Shown here: positions 23,623 through 33,974 of the stretch, in pieces
Layout: every line of letters begins with the position of its first letter
Numbering within the stretch: the first letter of the stretch is position 1
Assembly (NCBI GenBank): GCA_022376925.1
Contig: JAIOJX010000026.1
Span: 204,630,900-204,694,899 of the forward strand
Direction: 5' to 3'
DNA: 64,000 nucleotides
Source: Tragulus kanchil
Taxonomy: Eukaryota; Chordata; Mammalia; Artiodactyla; Tragulidae
Position numbers and translations under genes: made by a program
Notes under the pieces: model-generated
The model's input: the letters and a program-made list of their open reading frames with translations, nothing else
Told to the model about the DNA's origin: nothing
Database searches by the model: none

Positions 23623-25082
23623 GCTATAATTAACATAATGCATGATTATGTAACAAATTTACATATAAAATTCATATTAGTATAAAATAGAACAAGAAAT
23701 AGATGGTCATGGATAGTCGGAAGCCAGCAAGCCACATCTAAGGGAGCAGAGGTGATACAATCCTTAGAAAGGACAGGTTGTGCCAAGACTGAGAGAAGAA
23801 GCGATGAAAGTAGATTTCTAGGCTGTCCCAGCAGGGTGCAATCGAGCCAGACATCCCCTGGAGAGTGGCCAGTCACCCCTTGTGAATTCACAGGACTCTG
23901 GCTATTTGGCCTTACTCAAGTCCCTTAAGCTGTGACCTGCATCCAGAAATGAATGGTTCAAACCCAATCTCAGTCAACAAGTAAGATGAATAAACAAATT
24001 GTGGTCAGTTCACGCAGTGAAATACTACTCCATCACTCAAATACTGATTCATGCCTTGATATGGATTATTCTCCAAATTATTATGCATAGTGGAATAGTA
24101 AAGACAAAAATGAGTATATATAGCATATGGTTATATTTATATAAAATGCTGAGAAGTACAAATTAATATAGAATGACATAAAGCCATAATATACAATATG
24201 GTGGCTCAGATGGTGAAGAATCCACCTATAACGCAGGAGACCTGGGTTCGTTTCCTGGGTCTGGAAGATACCCTAGAGATGCAAATGGTTGCCCACTCCT
24301 GTATGCTTTCCTAGAGAATTCCATGGACAGAGGAGTGTGGCAGACTATAGTCCATGGGGTCACAAAGAGTCAGATACAACTGAGCAACTAACGTTTTCAC
24401 TTTTCACAATATAACAAATGTTTTTATAATATTAAACTATAATTAGGGTTTCCCCTGGTGGTCCAGTGGATAAGGACACTGCCTTGCAGTGCAAGGGTGC
24501 AGGTTCGATCCCTGGCCTGGGAAGATCCCACATGCCGCGGAGCGGCTGGACTGATGTGTCCAATTACCGAGCCGGAGCTCTGGGATGCATGCGCCCAGAG
24601 CCAGCGCTCTGCGACGATAGAGGCCACCGTGATGGGAGGCCCACAGGAGCCAAAGAACAAAGACGGATGAAAACGGAGAAATGAAAAGACCCATGAAAGT
24701 GGCCCGCCCGCTCCCCTCCCTCCCCAACCCGACCCCCGCCCAAAATAAATAAATAAATCTTTTTTTAAAAAAAAGCTATAATTAACATAATGCATGATTA
24801 TGTAACAAATTTACATATAAAATTCATATTAGTATAAAATAGAACAAGAAATAGATGGTCATGGATAGTCGGAAGCCAGCAAGCCACATCTAAGGGAGCA
24901 GAGGTGATACAATCCTTAGAAAGGACAGGTTGTGCCAAGACTGAGAGAAGAAGCGATGAAAGTAGATTTCTAGGCTGTCCCAGCAGGGTGCAATCGAGCC
25001 AGACATCCCCTGGAGAGTGGCCAGTCACCCCTTGTGAATTCACAGGACTCTGGCTATTTGGCCTTACTCAAGTCCCTTAAGC

Positions 25083-25440
25083 TGTGACCTGCATCCAGAA
25101 ATGAATGGTTCAAACCCAATCTCAGTCAACAAGTAAGATGAATAAACAAATTGTGGTCAGTTCACGCAGTGAAATACTACTCCATCACTCAAATACTGAT
25201 TCATGCCTTGATATGGATTATTCTCCAAATTATTATGCATAGTGGAATAGTAAAGACAAAAATGAGTATATATAGCATATGGTTATATTTATATAAAATG
25301 CTGAGAAGTACAAATTAATATAGAATGACATAAAGCTGGTCAGTGACTACTTAGGGATGGAAGTGGGCTGAGTGTTAGGAATGAGCAGGAAGAACATTGC
25401 AAAGGACATGAGCAAACTTCAGGGTGATATGTATGTTCAG
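25083..25440 (+). mobile_element. Old L1 3' end (related 23930-24183; block B 49440-49900)
   Basis: Carries the old mammalian L1 3' region order: 'gaataaacaaattgtggtca', 'gcagtgaaatactactcc', a mid-part with 'ttatatttatataaaatgct', then 'gtcagtgactacttagggat'. It resumes after the SINE at 25758-25830 ('gtcttgattttggtgatga'). The counterpart at 49.44-49.90 kb is uninterrupted. Confidence 0.65.
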
Positions 25441-25757
25441 TCTTTTTTTTTTTTCTTTAAAGATTTATTTATTTATTTATTTTGGGCGGGGGTCGGGTTG
25501 CAGAGGGAGGGGAGCAGGCGGGCCACTTCTATTGGTCTTTCATTTCTCCGTTTTCATCCGTCTTTGCTCTTTGGCTCCTGTGGGCCTCCCATCACGGTGG
25601 TGTCTGGACACATGCGCTCCAGAGCTCCGGCTCGGTAATTGGACACATCAGTCCAGCCGCTCCGTGGCACATGGGATCTTCCCAGGCCAGGGATTGAACC
25701 GGCGCCCCTTGCACTGCAAGGCGGTGTCCCTACCCACTGGACCACCAGGGGTAACCC
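25441..25757 (-). mobile_element. Young SINE inserted in an L1 tail, with target-site duplication
   Basis: Reverse-oriented full-length CpG-rich SINE. The 13-base 'tgtatgttcagtc' occurs at 25430-25442 and again at 25758-25770, a clean target-site duplication. The block B counterpart at about 49.8 kb lacks the element, so it inserted after the TAAR7 block duplicated. An internal segment around 25600 ('gtctggacacatgcgc') is shortened relative to other copies. Confidence 0.93.
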
Positions 25758-25913
25758 TGTATGTTCAGTCTTGATTTTGGTGATGATTTTACAGGAGTCT
25801 AGAAATGCCAAAACTTATCAAATTTTATAGTTTAAATATGTTCAATTTATATATCTATTATAAAAATACTAAAATTCAAGTTTTAATATTTGAATTAAAA
25901 AATTTAACTATTT

Positions 25914-26020
25914 GGAATTCCCTGGTAGTCCAGTGCTTAGGATTCAGTGCTTTCACCTCTGTGGCCTGGATTCAAAACCTGGTGGGAAAACTGAAACACC
26001 ACAAGCCATATGGCATAGCC
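25914..26020 (+). mobile_element. tRNA-type SINE without BovB tail
   Basis: 'ggaattccctggtagtccag', 'aggattcagtgctttcacct', 'cctggattcaaaacctggt' and 'caagccatatggcatagcc' resemble the artiodactyl tRNA-Glu-derived SINE lacking the BovB part. Confidence 0.75.
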
Positions 26021-26119
26021 GATAAAAATTTTAAATTAATTATTAGTTATTTTAAAGGGGTGGTTCAGAATAGAGCATTTCAAAGTTACCTTCAGTTTTC
26101 TTTTTGCTTTTGTTTATAT

Positions 26120-26379
26120 TTGGCCTCTTTTATTGGTCCTTCATTTATTTGTTTTTGCCCATCTTAATTCTTTGGCCTGTGTGGGCCTCCCATCACAGTG
26201 GCCTCTCTTGTTGCAGAGCACCCACTCTGGGCGCAGGTGCTCCAGAGCACTGGCTCATAATTAGACACACTGGTCCAGCCATTCCATGGCATGGGGGATT
26301 TTCCCATGCCAGGGGTGGCACCAGCGCCCCTTGCACTGAAATGCAGACTCTTTACCCACTGGACCACCAGAGAAGCCCC
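26120..26379 (-). mobile_element. tRNA-derived SINE, CpG-rich family, diverged
   Basis: 'tattggtccttcatttattt', 'gcctgtgtgggcctcccatc', 'gggcgcaggtgctccagagc' and 'ccactggaccaccagagaag'. CpGs are partly lost, so this copy is older than the one at 25441. Confidence 0.87.
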
Positions 26380-27723
26380 TACCTTCAGTTTTATTATTTG
26401 CTACATTTATTACAGTGGACTAATGATTGAATGGCCAAGAAACTGTGACCAGTTTGATTTTCTTGGTTTGAGAATTTTTCTGTCTCTAAATTCACCTACG
26501 AATGTCTGACAGAGAGGGGTGCTCTTTATAGAGGTAGATCCCAATAACCGCAATATAAATGGGTAGTATCTGCAATTCTGATATCACAATAACCACCCTG
26601 ATGTATAAAGAATTATTTCTTTTAGACACTCATGGATATCAAGGAACAGCTTGTTTCTTTTTAATAAAGAAAGTTCTGAAATACTTATAAAAATAAAATA
26701 ATATGTTGATCCAGGAAAGGAACTGGTAAAATAAGTCATTTGTGAAATAATATGAAAGGTGACTGAAAAACAGAAAGACAGGTGTAAAAGTATTAAACTA
26801 GATGGTAGAAGTGCCTATTTCAATCCAGAAGCTTTATGATATTCAGCAGACTTTGTAAGCAGCTGTTTTTATTTTTAAAATAGAAAGTATGACTCCTCTA
26901 TAATTTGTGGCACAATATTAGTTATTACATTGAGAGCACTAAATCAAGATACATTGATTACTTTCAGTGTCAAAGGAGTTGTATATAAACTAATGCTAAG
27001 CAGGCTAGGGTGTCTTTAAAGTATCCATATCATCTTTAATCATAACATAAAGATGAGAAAGTTTCACCCTCTCAGGTAAGATAATTCACTGTCTCAGGTG
27101 AGATAGTTTAAAGCATTTGCTGAATAATACTCAGAAATAATGTGCTAAATAATTTCTGATTTACGTCAAGAAGGAAAATAAAGAAAAATAACAAGACTAT
27201 CTTGATATGTATTCACTCCTGTCCCAAAGATATAATGAACTGATTTTTAAATTTTGATGTCTGATTACAACAAAAGTAAAGCTGGAAGAGAATCAAGGAA
27301 TTTATTCACATTGCTCATGAAACACACAGCACCCTCCCATCTTAGAACCAAAAACAAGTCTTCATGTCTGAAAAGCTCATGAATTTTATCCAATGTGAAT
27401 TGCTTAACACAGTTTCAACTTTATGGGTCATCATTTTATGTCCTTCATTTCACTTTTCTATTCTTTCGAGTATTTTTTTTTTAATTTGGACCTTTTGTGT
27501 GTATCATTGAAAGCCCTTATAAATAATTTTGGTATATTTAATCACTATATCTTAATAAAATAAATTTGAAGAAAATGATTTTCTGTATAATGCCAAAGTG
27601 AACAACTATTAAATTAAGATAAAGTAAAGTACTGAGTGACAGTCTTACAACCTGCGCTCTAAACATATGCTTAACAGGTAAAATCTCTGAACCAAAATGA
27701 AATTCTCGGAGCTGACAATCACT
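26380..27723. other. Non-coding sequence 3' of TAAR7 copy A
   Basis: AT-rich. Related to 50.0-52.0 kb in block B (for example 'atccagaagctt' and 'ctggcttttatccaatgtg'-like words near 27390 and 51700). No gene is supported. Confidence 0.55.
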
Positions 27724-29947
27724 ATAAAGAAGTTTACTGAATAACACAATATTATTTATGATACCAATTACCTTTCCCATATTAAATAATCAAATGGATA
27801 TTATAGTCACTCTCTCTCTCTGGATTGATTTTACCTGACTCTGAGGCCATATTTCTGAACTCACAAATCTGAACACCTGACAGTGCAGGGTCACTATTCG
27901 GCCCTCCCGAGCCAGGAGCTCTCTATGTATCCCCACCTGTATTTACATTTTAATGGAAAATATTAAAATCACAAAAATATAAAGAGAAACAGTAATCAAA
28001 GACTGAACTTCTATAAAGTAATAAAAGGGAGGATTCAGAATAACAAAATATAGGAGATATTTTTCTATATTCAATCTTAACAATGCTACAAAGGAGAAGT
28101 TATTAACTGGAGACAAACAGCGAAATTCAGAAAGAAGTAGCAACTCAAGATCACTGTTAAAATGCCATGTTTCTGACTCCAAGTACAGGCTATTTTCATG
28201 ACAATCAGGATCTTATGTTGTATTTTAAAAAGAGGGATGAAAGTGAATTTAAGTGTTTAGGGTTTTTTTGAAGTATAACTTAATTATTTGACATTGGAAG
28301 ATCTTGCACATATATAATTAAATATTCCACCCAGTGATATGGTCACTGTGAGTCTATTTTCAATTCCTCCATCTAAAATGCGAACTTACCCAGAAAATAA
28401 ACTTATGCTTGAGGAATTCTCTCTCAAGACTTTGCCAGTGACAATGAGTTTGATGGCTTTTCGAAACCAAGGATAAAAGAAGGCATAGATCAAGGGGTTC
28501 ATAGCTGAGTTATAATAAACAATCCAAAGCAATAGTTCAAAAATGTATGTGGGCGTGATGAAACCTAGGAAAGCATCAATTATGGAGTCCAGGAAGTAAG
28601 GCAGCCAGGAGAGGAGAAAGGCGAGCACTGCGATGCCCAACGTTCTTGCCGCCTTTCTCTCCCTCTTAGCCACTCTGTCTTGGAAACTGTCTGAGCATCT
28701 CCCAGTCTCACTGCTCAGACTCTCGATTTGTCTAGCTTGTTGTTTAGCAATGAGGAAAATCTTGGAGTAAAGAACTATCATCACAAGGGAAGGAATGAAA
28801 AATAAGAGAAAATTCACCAATACCCAACTCTGGGATAAAGAAGTTTACTGAATAACACAATATTATTTATGATACCAATTACCTTTCCCATATTAAATAA
28901 TCAAATGGATATTATAGTCACTCTCTCTCTCTGGATTGATTTTACCTGACTCTGAGGCCATATTTCTGAACTCACAAATCTGAACACCTGACAGTGCAGG
29001 GTCACTATTCGGCCCTCCCGAGCCAGGAGCTCTCTATGTATCCCCACCTGTATTTACATTTTAATGGAAAATATTAAAATCACAAAAATATAAAGAGAAA
29101 CAGTAATCAAAGACTGAACTTCTATAAAGTAATAAAAGGGAGGATTCAGAATAACAAAATATAGGAGATATTTTTCTATATTCAATCTTAACAATGCTAC
29201 AAAGGAGAAGTTATTAACTGGAGACAAACAGCGAAATTCAGAAAGAAGTAGCAACTCAAGATCACTGTTAAAATGCCATGTTTCTGACTCCAAGTACAGG
29301 CTATTTTCATGACAATCAGGATCTTATGTTGTATTTTAAAAAGAGGGATGAAAGTGAATTTAAGTGTTTAGGGTTTTTTTGAAGTATAACTTAATTATTT
29401 GACATTGGAAGATCTTGCACATATATAATTAAATATTCCACCCAGTGATATGGTCACTGTGAGTCTATTTTCAATTCCTCCATCTAAAATGCGAACTTAC
29501 CCAGAAAATAAACTTATGCTTGAGGAATTCTCTCTCAAGACTTTGCCAGTGACAATGAGTTTGATGGCTTTTCGAAACCAAGGATAAAAGAAGGCATAGA
29601 TCAAGGGGTTCATAGCTGAGTTATAATAAACAATCCAAAGCAATAGTTCAAAAATGTATGTGGGCGTGATGAAACCTAGGAAAGCATCAATTATGGAGTC
29701 CAGGAAGTAAGGCAGCCAGGAGAGGAGAAAGGCGAGCACTGCGATGCCCAACGTTCTTGCCGCCTTTCTCTCCCTCTTAGCCACTCTGTCTTGGAAACTG
29801 TCTGAGCATCTCCCAGTCTCACTGCTCAGACTCTCGATTTGTCTAGCTTGTTGTTTAGCAATGAGGAAAATCTTGGAGTAAAGAACTATCATCACAAGGG
29901 AAGGAATGAAAAATAAGAGAAAATTCACCAATACCCAACTCTGATTC
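27724..29947. repeat. Direct ~1.11 kb duplication, join 8, cutting TAAR7 3' half
   Basis: Copy A is 27724-28832 and copy B 28835-29943 (offset 1111), with two extra G residues at the seam. Copy A ends inside the TAAR7 coding sequence at 'tacccaactctg' and reverts to the 3' flank; copy B runs on into the full gene. I see no base differences. Confidence 0.94.
28386..28832 (-). pseudogene. TAAR7: Truncated duplicate of TAAR7 3' half
   Basis: Encodes only residues about 197-343 of the TAAR7-like receptor (TM5 to C terminus, including SWLP and NPLIY), matching 29497-29943. It has no start region and is cut exactly at the join 8 seam. It is best explained as an assembly duplicate, not a gene. Confidence 0.87.
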
Positions 29948-30528
29948 ATTGCAACTTGACAGCCTCCCACACAGGTGAGAGCACTCACTAGATCCTCCAG
30001 ACCAGCTGCATGTGCTCCTGTGCCAAGAAGGGAAAAAGAATAAATAATTGAAAAGAGCCATGAGAAAGCAATACACATGCCAGAAACAGACACAGTGAAC
30101 TTGGTTGGATAGACCAGGGGGTCCGTGACAGCGATGTACCTGTCCAGAGAGATAAAGCACAAGTGGTAGATGGAGGCATAACAGAATGACCCATCAAAAC
30201 AAGTATGTAATTGACAGTAAGTCTCCCCAAAGTACCAACAGCTCTCCACGGACCTCACGGTGCTGAAGGGCATCACCGTCACTCCCACCAAGAAGTCTGC
30301 ACAGGCCAGAGAGGCGATCAAGAAATTGGTTGGAGAATGCAGCTGCTTGAAGTGGAGTATGGCAATCATCACCAAGAGGTTTCCAAGGACAGCCAGCACA
30401 GCCCCGAAGCTGAGCACTGTGTACAGGAGCAGGCGGGGGCCTGGTGAGTAGGAGGTTTTCACACAGGATCCGTTCAGGTGCTCGTAGCAGAGCTGCCCGG
30501 CTGCAGGGGTGGACGAGCTGCTGTTCAT
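29497..30528 (-). CDS. TAAR7: Trace amine-associated receptor 7-like (copy A), intact
   Basis: Encodes a 343-residue class A GPCR in one exon, in the TAAR7 length range. It has N-glycosylation sites at N2 and N19, GN50, D78, C105/C190, D112 (3.32, the amine counter-ion), DRY 129-131, TM6 SWLPY 270-274 and TM7 NPLIY 307-311. The C terminus is [13 protein letters not shown]; rodent TAAR7 has a similar LRENSS tail. Position 202 (5.43) is N, so the second acid of diamine-type TAARs is absent. A pyrimidine tract ending 'ctctcccag' lies about 90 bases upstream (AG near 30619) and is conserved in copy B, suggesting a 5' non-coding exon. Both ends of the gene are duplicated by joins 8 and 9. The assembled full frame depends on the roughly 10-base overlap near 29934-29943. 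Olfactory role is inferred from the family. Confidence 0.88.
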   Translation of the reverse strand: MNSSSSTPAAGQLCYEHLNGSCVKTSYSPGPRLLLYTVLSFGAVLAVLGNLLVMIAILHFKQLHSPTNFLIASLACADFLVGVTVMPFSTVRSVESCWYFGETYCQLHTCFDGSFCYASIYHLCFISLDRYIAVTDPLVYPTKFTVSVSGMCIAFSWLFSIIYSFSLLGTGAHAAGLEDLVSALTCVGGCQVAMNQSWVLVNFLLFFIPSLVMIVLYSKIFLIAKQQARQIESLSSETGRCSDSFQDRVAKRERKAARTLGIAVLAFLLSWLPYFLDSIIDAFLGFITPTYIFELLLWIVYYNSAMNPLIYAFFYPWFRKAIKLIVTGKVLRENSSSISLFSG

Positions 30529-32051
30529 GATGCTGCTGTGAATCTCTCGTAGAAGAGAGTTGTGTAGAAGTTCTGCCCTTTTCCAAATGCATCAAACAGA
30601 GTAGTTTTCTTTTTCCTGCTGGGAGAGAAAAGATCTCTTTGAACTGATTACATTTGTTATAGTTAACAAACATTATTGCTATGACCTATCATATACTTAG
30701 GTTAATTTTTTTTTTCTCTGAACATTTGAAAAACTATATATCCAATAAATCTAAGCTATTATTTTTCTTCTACCTTAGAATATAAAGTATTGTTTTTATA
30801 CTTAGAATATTATTTGGAACAATTTTCTAAATCAAATAATAATTTAACTTCAAATAAATCTGCAGCAAATTTTCTTTGCCCACAGAAGATGTCTTTCCTT
30901 ACAATTCACCTACAATTTTTTATAACCTAAAAGATATATGTGGGTATTCCTCTTTGTCAAAGTTTAATTGAGATGAGCCTCCCACACAGGTGAGAGCAGG
31001 TTTCACTAGGATTTCCCCTCCCAACTCTGATTCATTGCAACTTGACAGCCTCCCACACAGGTGAGAGCACTCACTAGATCCTCCAGACCAGCTGCATGTG
31101 CTCCTGTGCCAAGAAGGGAAAAAGAATAAATAATTGAAAAGAGCCATGAGAAAGCAATACACATGCCAGAAACAGACACAGTGAACTTGGTTGGATAGAC
31201 CAGGGGGTCCGTGACAGCGATGTACCTGTCCAGAGAGATAAAGCACAAGTGGTAGATGGAGGCATAACAGAATGACCCATCAAAACAAGTATGTAATTGA
31301 CAGTAAGTCTCCCCAAAGTACCAACAGCTCTCCACGGACCTCACGGTGCTGAAGGGCATCACCGTCACTCCCACCAAGAAGTCCGCACAGGCCAGAGAGG
31401 CGATCAAGAAATTGGTTGGAGAATGCAGCTGCTTGAAGTGGAGTATGGCAATCATCACCAAGAGGTTTCCAAGGACAGCCAGCACAGCCCCGAAGCTGAG
31501 CACTGTGTACAGGAGCAGGCGGGGGCCTGGTGAGTAGGAGGTTTTCACACAGGATCCGTTCAGGTGCTCGTAGCAGAGCTGCCCGGCTGCAGGGGTGGAC
31601 GAGCTGCTGTTCATGATGCTGCTGTGAATCTCTCGTAGAAGAGAGTTGTGTAGAAGTTCTGCCCTTTTCCAAATGCATCAAACAGAGTAGTTTTCTTTTT
31701 CCTGCTGGGAGAGAAAAGATCTCTTTGAACTGATTACATTTGTTATAGTTAACAAACATTATTGCTATGACCTATCATATACTTAGGTTAATTTTTTTTT
31801 TCTCTGAACATTTGAAAAACTATATATCCAATAAATCTAAGCTATTATTTTTCTTCTACCTTAGAATATAAAGTATTGTTTTTATACTTAGAATATTATT
31901 TGGAACAATTTTCTAAATCAAATAATAATTTAACTTCAAATAAATCTGCAGCAAATTTTCTTTGCCCACAGAAGATGTCTTTCCTTACAATTCACCTACA
32001 ATTTTTTATAACCTAAAAGATATATGTGGGGTATTCCTCTTTGTCAAAGTT
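29934..32051. repeat. Direct ~1.03 kb duplication, join 9, cutting TAAR7 5' half
   Basis: Copy A is 29934-30965 and copy B 31020-32051 (offset 1086). The seam at 30966-31019 holds a scrambled fragment that repeats 'gcctcccacacaggtgagag' a third time. Differences are one T/C near 30297 against 31383 and one extra G in 'tatgtggggtattcc'. Confidence 0.93.
31020..31614 (-). pseudogene. TAAR7: Truncated duplicate of TAAR7 5' half
   Basis: Encodes residues 1 to about 197 (N terminus through ECL2, 'MNQSW') and then runs into seam sequence and stops. Its protein is the same as in 29497-30528 over this part. With 28386-28832 it makes up the two broken ends produced by joins 8 and 9. Not an independent gene. 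Confidence 0.87.
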
Positions 32052-32837
32052 AATGTGGTTCATATTGATTGTTACTCATTGGCTACCTTTAGGAATGCCT
32101 ATATGCCAATGGTGGTAAAGAACTGCCTGCCAATGTAGGATGTAGGAAATGTAGGAAAATGATGTAGCTTACTTTATACTACCCACCTTCAAACTGTCTA
32201 GAAAATTAATGGCAAAACCCCCCAGGAGGCACAGCCAAATCCCATATCCAGAATCATCCACAGCAGAGTCCCTATAGTGCAATGTGTGAAGAAGAAGAGG
32301 AAGAAGAAAAGTACACTTAATAATCTCCAATTAAAATTTATTGTTTGATGTAGAATAGCATGAATACAAAGCTCAAGGAAGAGGAAAGAATATTCTAACT
32401 CATAATGAAGCAAAAATCCTAAACATACTAAAACTAACAATCTTTAAAAAATTAGAGTCTATGCCAAGAATGGAAGTTTGCTTTAACAATTGAAGATATA
32501 TGACTATAATTCACCATTTTTAACAGGTTAAAATTCTATACCACTCCATGAAATACAAAAATTGATTCATTGCTAAAAGCAACATTTCTTAGTTAGCTAA
32601 AAATAATAGACCTTTTGTAGCTGAGGAAGTCTACACAAAAAAAGCCCTATTACATATGATACACTGAAGAGAGACATTTGAGAGAATTCTCTTTAAGATG
32701 AGTAAAAAGGCAGAGACACTTCAGTCAGAGAAAATTTATGAGATGCAAGTCATTGCAAGACATCCATAAATTCAAATGCATCCAGGTCATTCATGTATAT
32801 GAAAATTATATTTATATTTGTTTATTTATTATATAGA
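32052..32837. other. 5' flank of TAAR7 copy A, non-coding
   Basis: Matches 54.1-55.9 kb in block B, including 'caggaggcacagccaaatcc' and 'gtccctatagtgcaatgtgt'. A faint SINE head ('ggtggtaaagaactgcctgc') lies near 32110. No gene is supported. Confidence 0.6.
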
Positions 32838-33018
32838 ACTCTTCAAGAAAATTAAGATGTACCGGAGGAACATTTCATACAAAGATGCACCCAAAAAAGA
32901 CAGAAGCAATATAGACCAAAGAAGCAGAAGATATTAAAAAGAGGTGGCAAGAATACACAGAAGAACTGTACCAAAAAAGGTCTTACTGTCTTAGGAAACA
33001 TTACTATAAAAAAAAGCT

Positions 33019-33357
33019 AGGGCTTCCCCTGGTGGTCCAGTGAGTAAGGACACCGCCTTGCAGTGCAAGGGGCGCCGGTTCGAGCCCTGGCCTGGGAAGA
33101 TCCCACATGCCGCGGAGCGGCTGGACTGATGTGTCTAATTACCGAGCCAGAGCTCTGGAGCGCATGCGCCCAGAGCCGGCGCTCTGCAATGACGGACGCC
33201 ACCGCGATGGGAGGCCCACGGGAGCCAAAGAACAAAGACGGATGAAGATAGAGGAATGAAAGACCAATAGAAGTGGCCCGCCCACTCCCCTCCCTCCCCA
33301 ACCCGACACCCGCCCAAAATAAATAAATAAATAAATCTTTAAAAAAAAAAAAAAAAA
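33019..33357 (+). mobile_element. Young CpG-rich SINE inserted in BovB
   Basis: Full-length element from 'ggcttcccctggtggtccag' to a (AAAT)n and A tail. An 'aaaaaaagctag' target site is repeated before (about 33009-33020) and after (about 33351-33362) the element. Well-kept CpGs ('ccgcggagcggctggac', 'gcgcatgcgcccagagccgg') make this one of the youngest copies. Confidence 0.93.
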
Positions 33358-33761
33358 GCTAGAGGCAGTGATAGAATTCCAGCTGAGCTATTTAAAACCC
33401 TAAAAGATGAGGATGTTAAAGTGCTGCACTCAATATGCCAGCAAATTTGGAAAACTCAGCAGTGGCCACAGGACTGGAAAACATCAGTTTTTATTCCAGT
33501 CCCAAAGAAGGGCAATGCCAAAGAATGCTCAGCTACCACACAATTGTTCTCATTTCACATGCTAGCAAGGCTATACTCAGACTCCCTCAAGCTAGGTTTC
33601 AACAGTATGTGAACAGAGAACTTCCAGATGTACAATCTGGCTTTACAAAAGGCAGAGGAACCAGAGATCAAATTGTTGACATCTGTTAGATCATAGGAAA
33701 AACAAGGAATTCCAAATAAACATCTGCTTCTGCTTTATTGACTACAAGAAAGCTTTTGACT

Positions 33762-33974
33762 TGGTGAGGTGGAAGTCATTCAGTCATGTCAGACTCTTTA
33801 CAACCCTATGGACTGTACCCTTCCAGCCTCCTCTGTCCATGGAAGTCTCCAGGCAAGAGTACTAGAGTGGGTTACCATTTCCTTCTCCAGGAGATCTTCC
33901 CACCCAGGAATCAAACCCAAATCTTCCACATTGCAGACAGATTCTTTACCATCTGAGTTACCAGGGAAGCCCTG
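33762..33974 (-). mobile_element. Bov-tA SINE nested in BovB
   Basis: 'ggtggaagtcattcagtcat', 'caaccctatggactgtaccc', 'ggttaccatttccttctcca' and 'gagttaccagggaagccc'. It separates 'ttgactacaagaaagctttt' from 'aacaacctgtggaaaattct', which are adjacent in BovB. A similar nesting occurs at 56592-56788, so the insertion predates the block duplication. Confidence 0.9.

Larger units (their letters stand above)
23030..25335. repeat. Direct ~1.15 kb duplication, join 7
   Basis: Copy A is 23030-24183 and copy B 24183-25335, directly abutting at 'ataaagccataat' (offset 1153, then 1152 after one lost G in 'caaggggtgcagg'). The duplicated content is a Bov-tA, a young SINE and an L1 tail. B continues into 'ctggtcagtgactac', which is the natural continuation judged from block B. 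Confidence 0.93.

Noticed and set aside
30194..30673. 159-codon frame overlapping TAAR7 and its copy at 31280-31759
   Set aside because: Alternative-frame shadow of the receptor; no independent homology.
32960..33320. Arginine/serine-rich open frames in several places (for example 13058-13285, 23290-23643, 33017-33301, 48016-48351)
   Set aside because: These are translations of the CpG-rich SINE on either strand, recurring wherever the SINE lies.
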